Shown: positions 36,232 to 38,500 of the stretch, piece by piece | Numbering within the stretch: the first letter of the stretch is position 1 | Layout: each line of letters begins with the position of its first letter | Assembly: GCA_009760855.2 (NCBI GenBank) | Contig: WPIO01000080.1 | Coordinates: forward strand, 1,701,501-1,740,000 | Source: Cristatella mucedo | Lineage: Eukaryota > Bryozoa > Phylactolaemata > Cristatellidae | DNA: 38,500 nt | Direction: 5' to 3' | Program-made: the position numbers and the translations under genes | The notes under the pieces: model-generated | The model's database searches: none | What the model saw: the letters and a program-made list of their open reading frames with translations, nothing else | What the model was told of the DNA's origin: nothing

Positions 36232-37019
36232 TTTAGCCTATTTTCAGCTTCATAATATTGCTAAAATTCGGGCTTGTTTAGATAAGGATACCACATCTAA
36301 GTTGGTCCATGCATTCGTGACATCTCGTCTCGACTTCTGCAACTCACTGCTTACTGGCCTACCAGCATGTGCGATCAGGCGATTGCAGCTGGTGCAAAAC
36401 TCCGCAGCTAGGCTTGTCTGTCGTGAGCGTCGCAGTTGCCACATTACTCCACTTCTCGCCGACCTGCACTGGCTACCAGTCAAGCAACGGATTGACTTCA
36501 AGGTTTTGTCGCTCACTTTTAGGTCCCCCCACTCTATGGCTCCAGCCTATCTCTCCGACATACTCCCCCATCAGGCCAAGCATCGTACCACCCGCTTTTC
36601 GGAATCCAACAGTCTAGAAATACCTCGTACAAACCTTAGATCCTTTGGAGACCGTGCATTTAGTTCGTATGCTCCCAAAGCCTGGAACTCCCTCCCGACC
36701 TGCGTCAGAACATCCCCTGACCTGACCACATTTAAAAGGAGCTTAAAAACACACCTATTTAGGACAGCATTTAGCGGGACCCTGCGATTCGTCCTTGATG
36801 TGCTTATGCGTGCTGACACTGTGCATGCTGCCACTAACCACATTTGCATGCTGACCCTGTGCATGTCACCCCTAACCATGTGATTCGTTTTTTGTTTTTC
36901 AAGCATGATTTTACATACCATTTAATTGCATTTCCCTTTGCAGCAAATGTAAAGCGCCTAGAAAGAGATTAAGTTCTCTGAGGGCGCTTTATCAAGTACA
37001 TTATTATTATTATTATTAA
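36232..37019 (+). mobile_element. LINE-A 3' fragment, young
   Basis: 5' truncated at AGCCTATTTTCAGCTTCATA. It keeps an unbroken frame from 36302 to the end of the polymerase (LDFCNSLLTGLP, LHWLPVKQRIDFKVL), then the tail and (TTA)n. It is close to 14080-14870. Confidence 0.93.
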
Positions 37020-37058
37020 CTTGGCTAGTGAGTATACAGTCGAAAACTCTCTGGTATA

Positions 37059-37098
37059 ACAACCACATAGTCCTCGTGGCATTGTAGAATCACAGACG
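37059..37098 (+). mobile_element. Short LINE-B end fragment
   Basis: ACCACATAGTCCTCGTGGCA and TTGTAGAATCACAG resemble the LINE-B terminus at 8249-8282. Confidence 0.35.
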
Positions 37099-37257
37099 TA
37101 GACTGTACAAGTGAGATCCTAGCCGTTGCCGAACCAAGAAGCAATTCAAGAAGTTTGCAGCAAGAAGTAGCAGCGGAGAACATCTGGCAGAGACACCGAG
37201 ATAGAAGGAGAGCAAAGTTGCCTCTCTTCTGTCGTACGTTCTGATTACAGATCTCCG

Positions 37258-37612
37258 TCGTCTGTAGCTCTACAAAGCCACGTAAACTAAATAGGTTTTA
37301 TGCAGGAGAGTTTTCTAATGCGCACTCAAAGCCTAAGCGGCTTTCGGTGCGCATACAGTTGCCAAGATACTTCGTCTCACGAAAGAAAGAGAGATGTAGT
37401 GAAAAGTTTAGACGAGTCAGGAGGGCCAGTGTAGAAAGTGAGTAGCATGAAAGTAGCTGCTCAGGACGGCTGGAATAGAATGCCAGAGTCGGCCAGGTCG
37501 GTCAGGAGAATGGATTTGGTTTAGTAAGAATTGTGCAAGTGAGTTCCACAGTCCAGGACAAAAGCTGCTGCCGAGCAAAAGCAGCTGTCACCAACGGTCT
37601 TTAAGCGTAGGA
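37258..37612 (-). mobile_element. LINE-B 3' end with C-terminal codons
   Basis: The complement encodes PFLRLKTVGDSCFCSAAAF followed by a degenerate WNSLP region, then the LINE-B untranslated end shared with 7770-8280 and 30930-31150. Confidence 0.65.
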
Positions 37613-37624
37613 ATGGAACCACTA

Positions 37625-38330
37625 GAATAATAATAATAATGACAATAGTAATAATAATAATACACTTGTATAGTGTCCACAGAGAACTTTCTCTTTTTAG
37701 GCCTTTACTACATATGCTGTAAAGGAAGCATGATAAAAGGGTTAGTGGTAACATGCCTAGACAAACCAGGGAACTAGTTAAGCTTTTTTGCAAGCCACCG
37801 TAGTAGATAGTTAGCCCTAATCTTGGACACGGACACGGGCATACCCGGGCTTACTTTGGAGGCAGTCTTCCTAATGAAACTTTCAAAATCTAATCAGTTA
37901 CCTAAGAGGACACTTCCATTCCAAGCTGACATGGTGACAGTCACTCAGCAGCGGCACCAATTTTAAAGACAAAGTCCGAGTCATACCCCATGCTTTGTGT
38001 GTCCTATGAATACGAGTTTGGTTTTATCGTTGTTTAGTTCAAGGAAACTAGCAAACATCCGGGATTGAATGATTGCAAGGCAAGAATGCAGAGTATCAGT
38101 TGCTGCAGCAGATTTTAACGTTTTAAATAAATGCAGCTTGGTATCACCCAAATAGAATTAGCCGGTATATATAGCCACACGTAGCCGACTGCAAGGAGTC
38201 CTAATCACTTTTCCCCGACGCTCGGTACAAATGGAGAAGAGCAAAGGACTTAGATCTGACCCATGTGGAACTCGACGGATGATTAATCAGCTGGGTGAGA
38301 CTTGACTTTGCATCTGACGTGTTCAATTTA
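37625..38330 (-). mobile_element. Old LINE-A-like element, minus strand
   Basis: A diverged tail (CACTTGTATAGTGTCC.., (TAA)n) is followed by a decayed polymerase. The complement has FASFLELNNDKTKLVFIG, which parallels FLKLNDDKTNLLVMG, and a remnant of the VPQGSVLGPLLF motif near 38250. Confidence 0.6.
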
Positions 38331-38500
38331 ACCGTGCGTGAAATTCACACCGGGATGTGTGCAGCCAATCGCTGCAGCTACTCTTTCCTGTGGCCGTACT
38401 GTGTGCGTGCGCATGCATGTGCCGCTGGCAGGCGATGACAGCCAGACGTTGTCTCGTTCAAAAAAGGAGTGCTGTCCAAAGATTCTCTGATGCAACAGCT

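Overview
The window is nuclear DNA of an animal, most likely a marine invertebrate. The genes are split by many introns with GT..AG ends, the proteins belong to the metazoan Mind bomb (Notch-ligand ubiquitin ligase) family, and the spaces between exons are full of non-LTR retrotransposon pieces, tRNA-derived SINEs and very long (GA)n/(TC)n, (TA)n and (TG)n microsatellites. I cannot name the species. All recognised host genes are on the + strand.

Layout. (1) 1015-12284: the 3' part of a Mind bomb-like gene (gene 1). Three near-identical exons plus further exons encode at least five Mib (SH3-like) repeats with serine-rich linkers, followed by six exons of ankyrin repeats. Its MIB/HERC2-ZZ head must lie upstream of the window, and I find no RING finger at its end. 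(2) 12.9-21.1 kb: a repeat-rich spacer with a long LINE (13015-14872), a purine-rich kilobase, SINEs, a decayed LINE (19660-20760) and an uncharacterised repeat (family C). (3) 21263-24009: a two-exon gene for a predicted 368-residue beta-propeller-like protein; its first exon is only 70 nt of coding sequence. (4) 24.0-29.5 kb: spacer with LINE tails, SINEs, (TA)n tracts and a perfect 26-bp inverted repeat containing a CRE motif. (5) 29567-35859: the 5' part of a second Mind bomb-like gene (gene 2): MIB/HERC2, ZZ finger, MIB/HERC2, then three Mib repeats; its ankyrin part would lie beyond the window. (6) 36.2-38.3 kb: LINE fragments.

The last four Mib-repeat exons of gene 1 and of gene 2 have the same order, the same intron phases and the same serine-rich linkers, so the two are tandem paralogues with the propeller gene between them. 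In known Mind bomb proteins the MIB/HERC2-ZZ part and the Mib repeats bind the tails of Notch ligands, the ankyrins are a scaffold and the RINGs catalyse ubiquitin transfer. Gene 1 has an enlarged Mib-repeat array and no visible RING, so it may have a different or non-catalytic role (inference).

Mobile DNA: LINE-A (CR1/L2-like) is present in at least twelve pieces, some almost identical, so it was recently active. LINE-B is a second family. SINE-S is a tRNA-derived SINE with about five copies. One further tRNA-headed element carries a LINE-A-like 3' tail. Exon borders were placed by reading frame, splice-site motifs and phase agreement, without transcript data.
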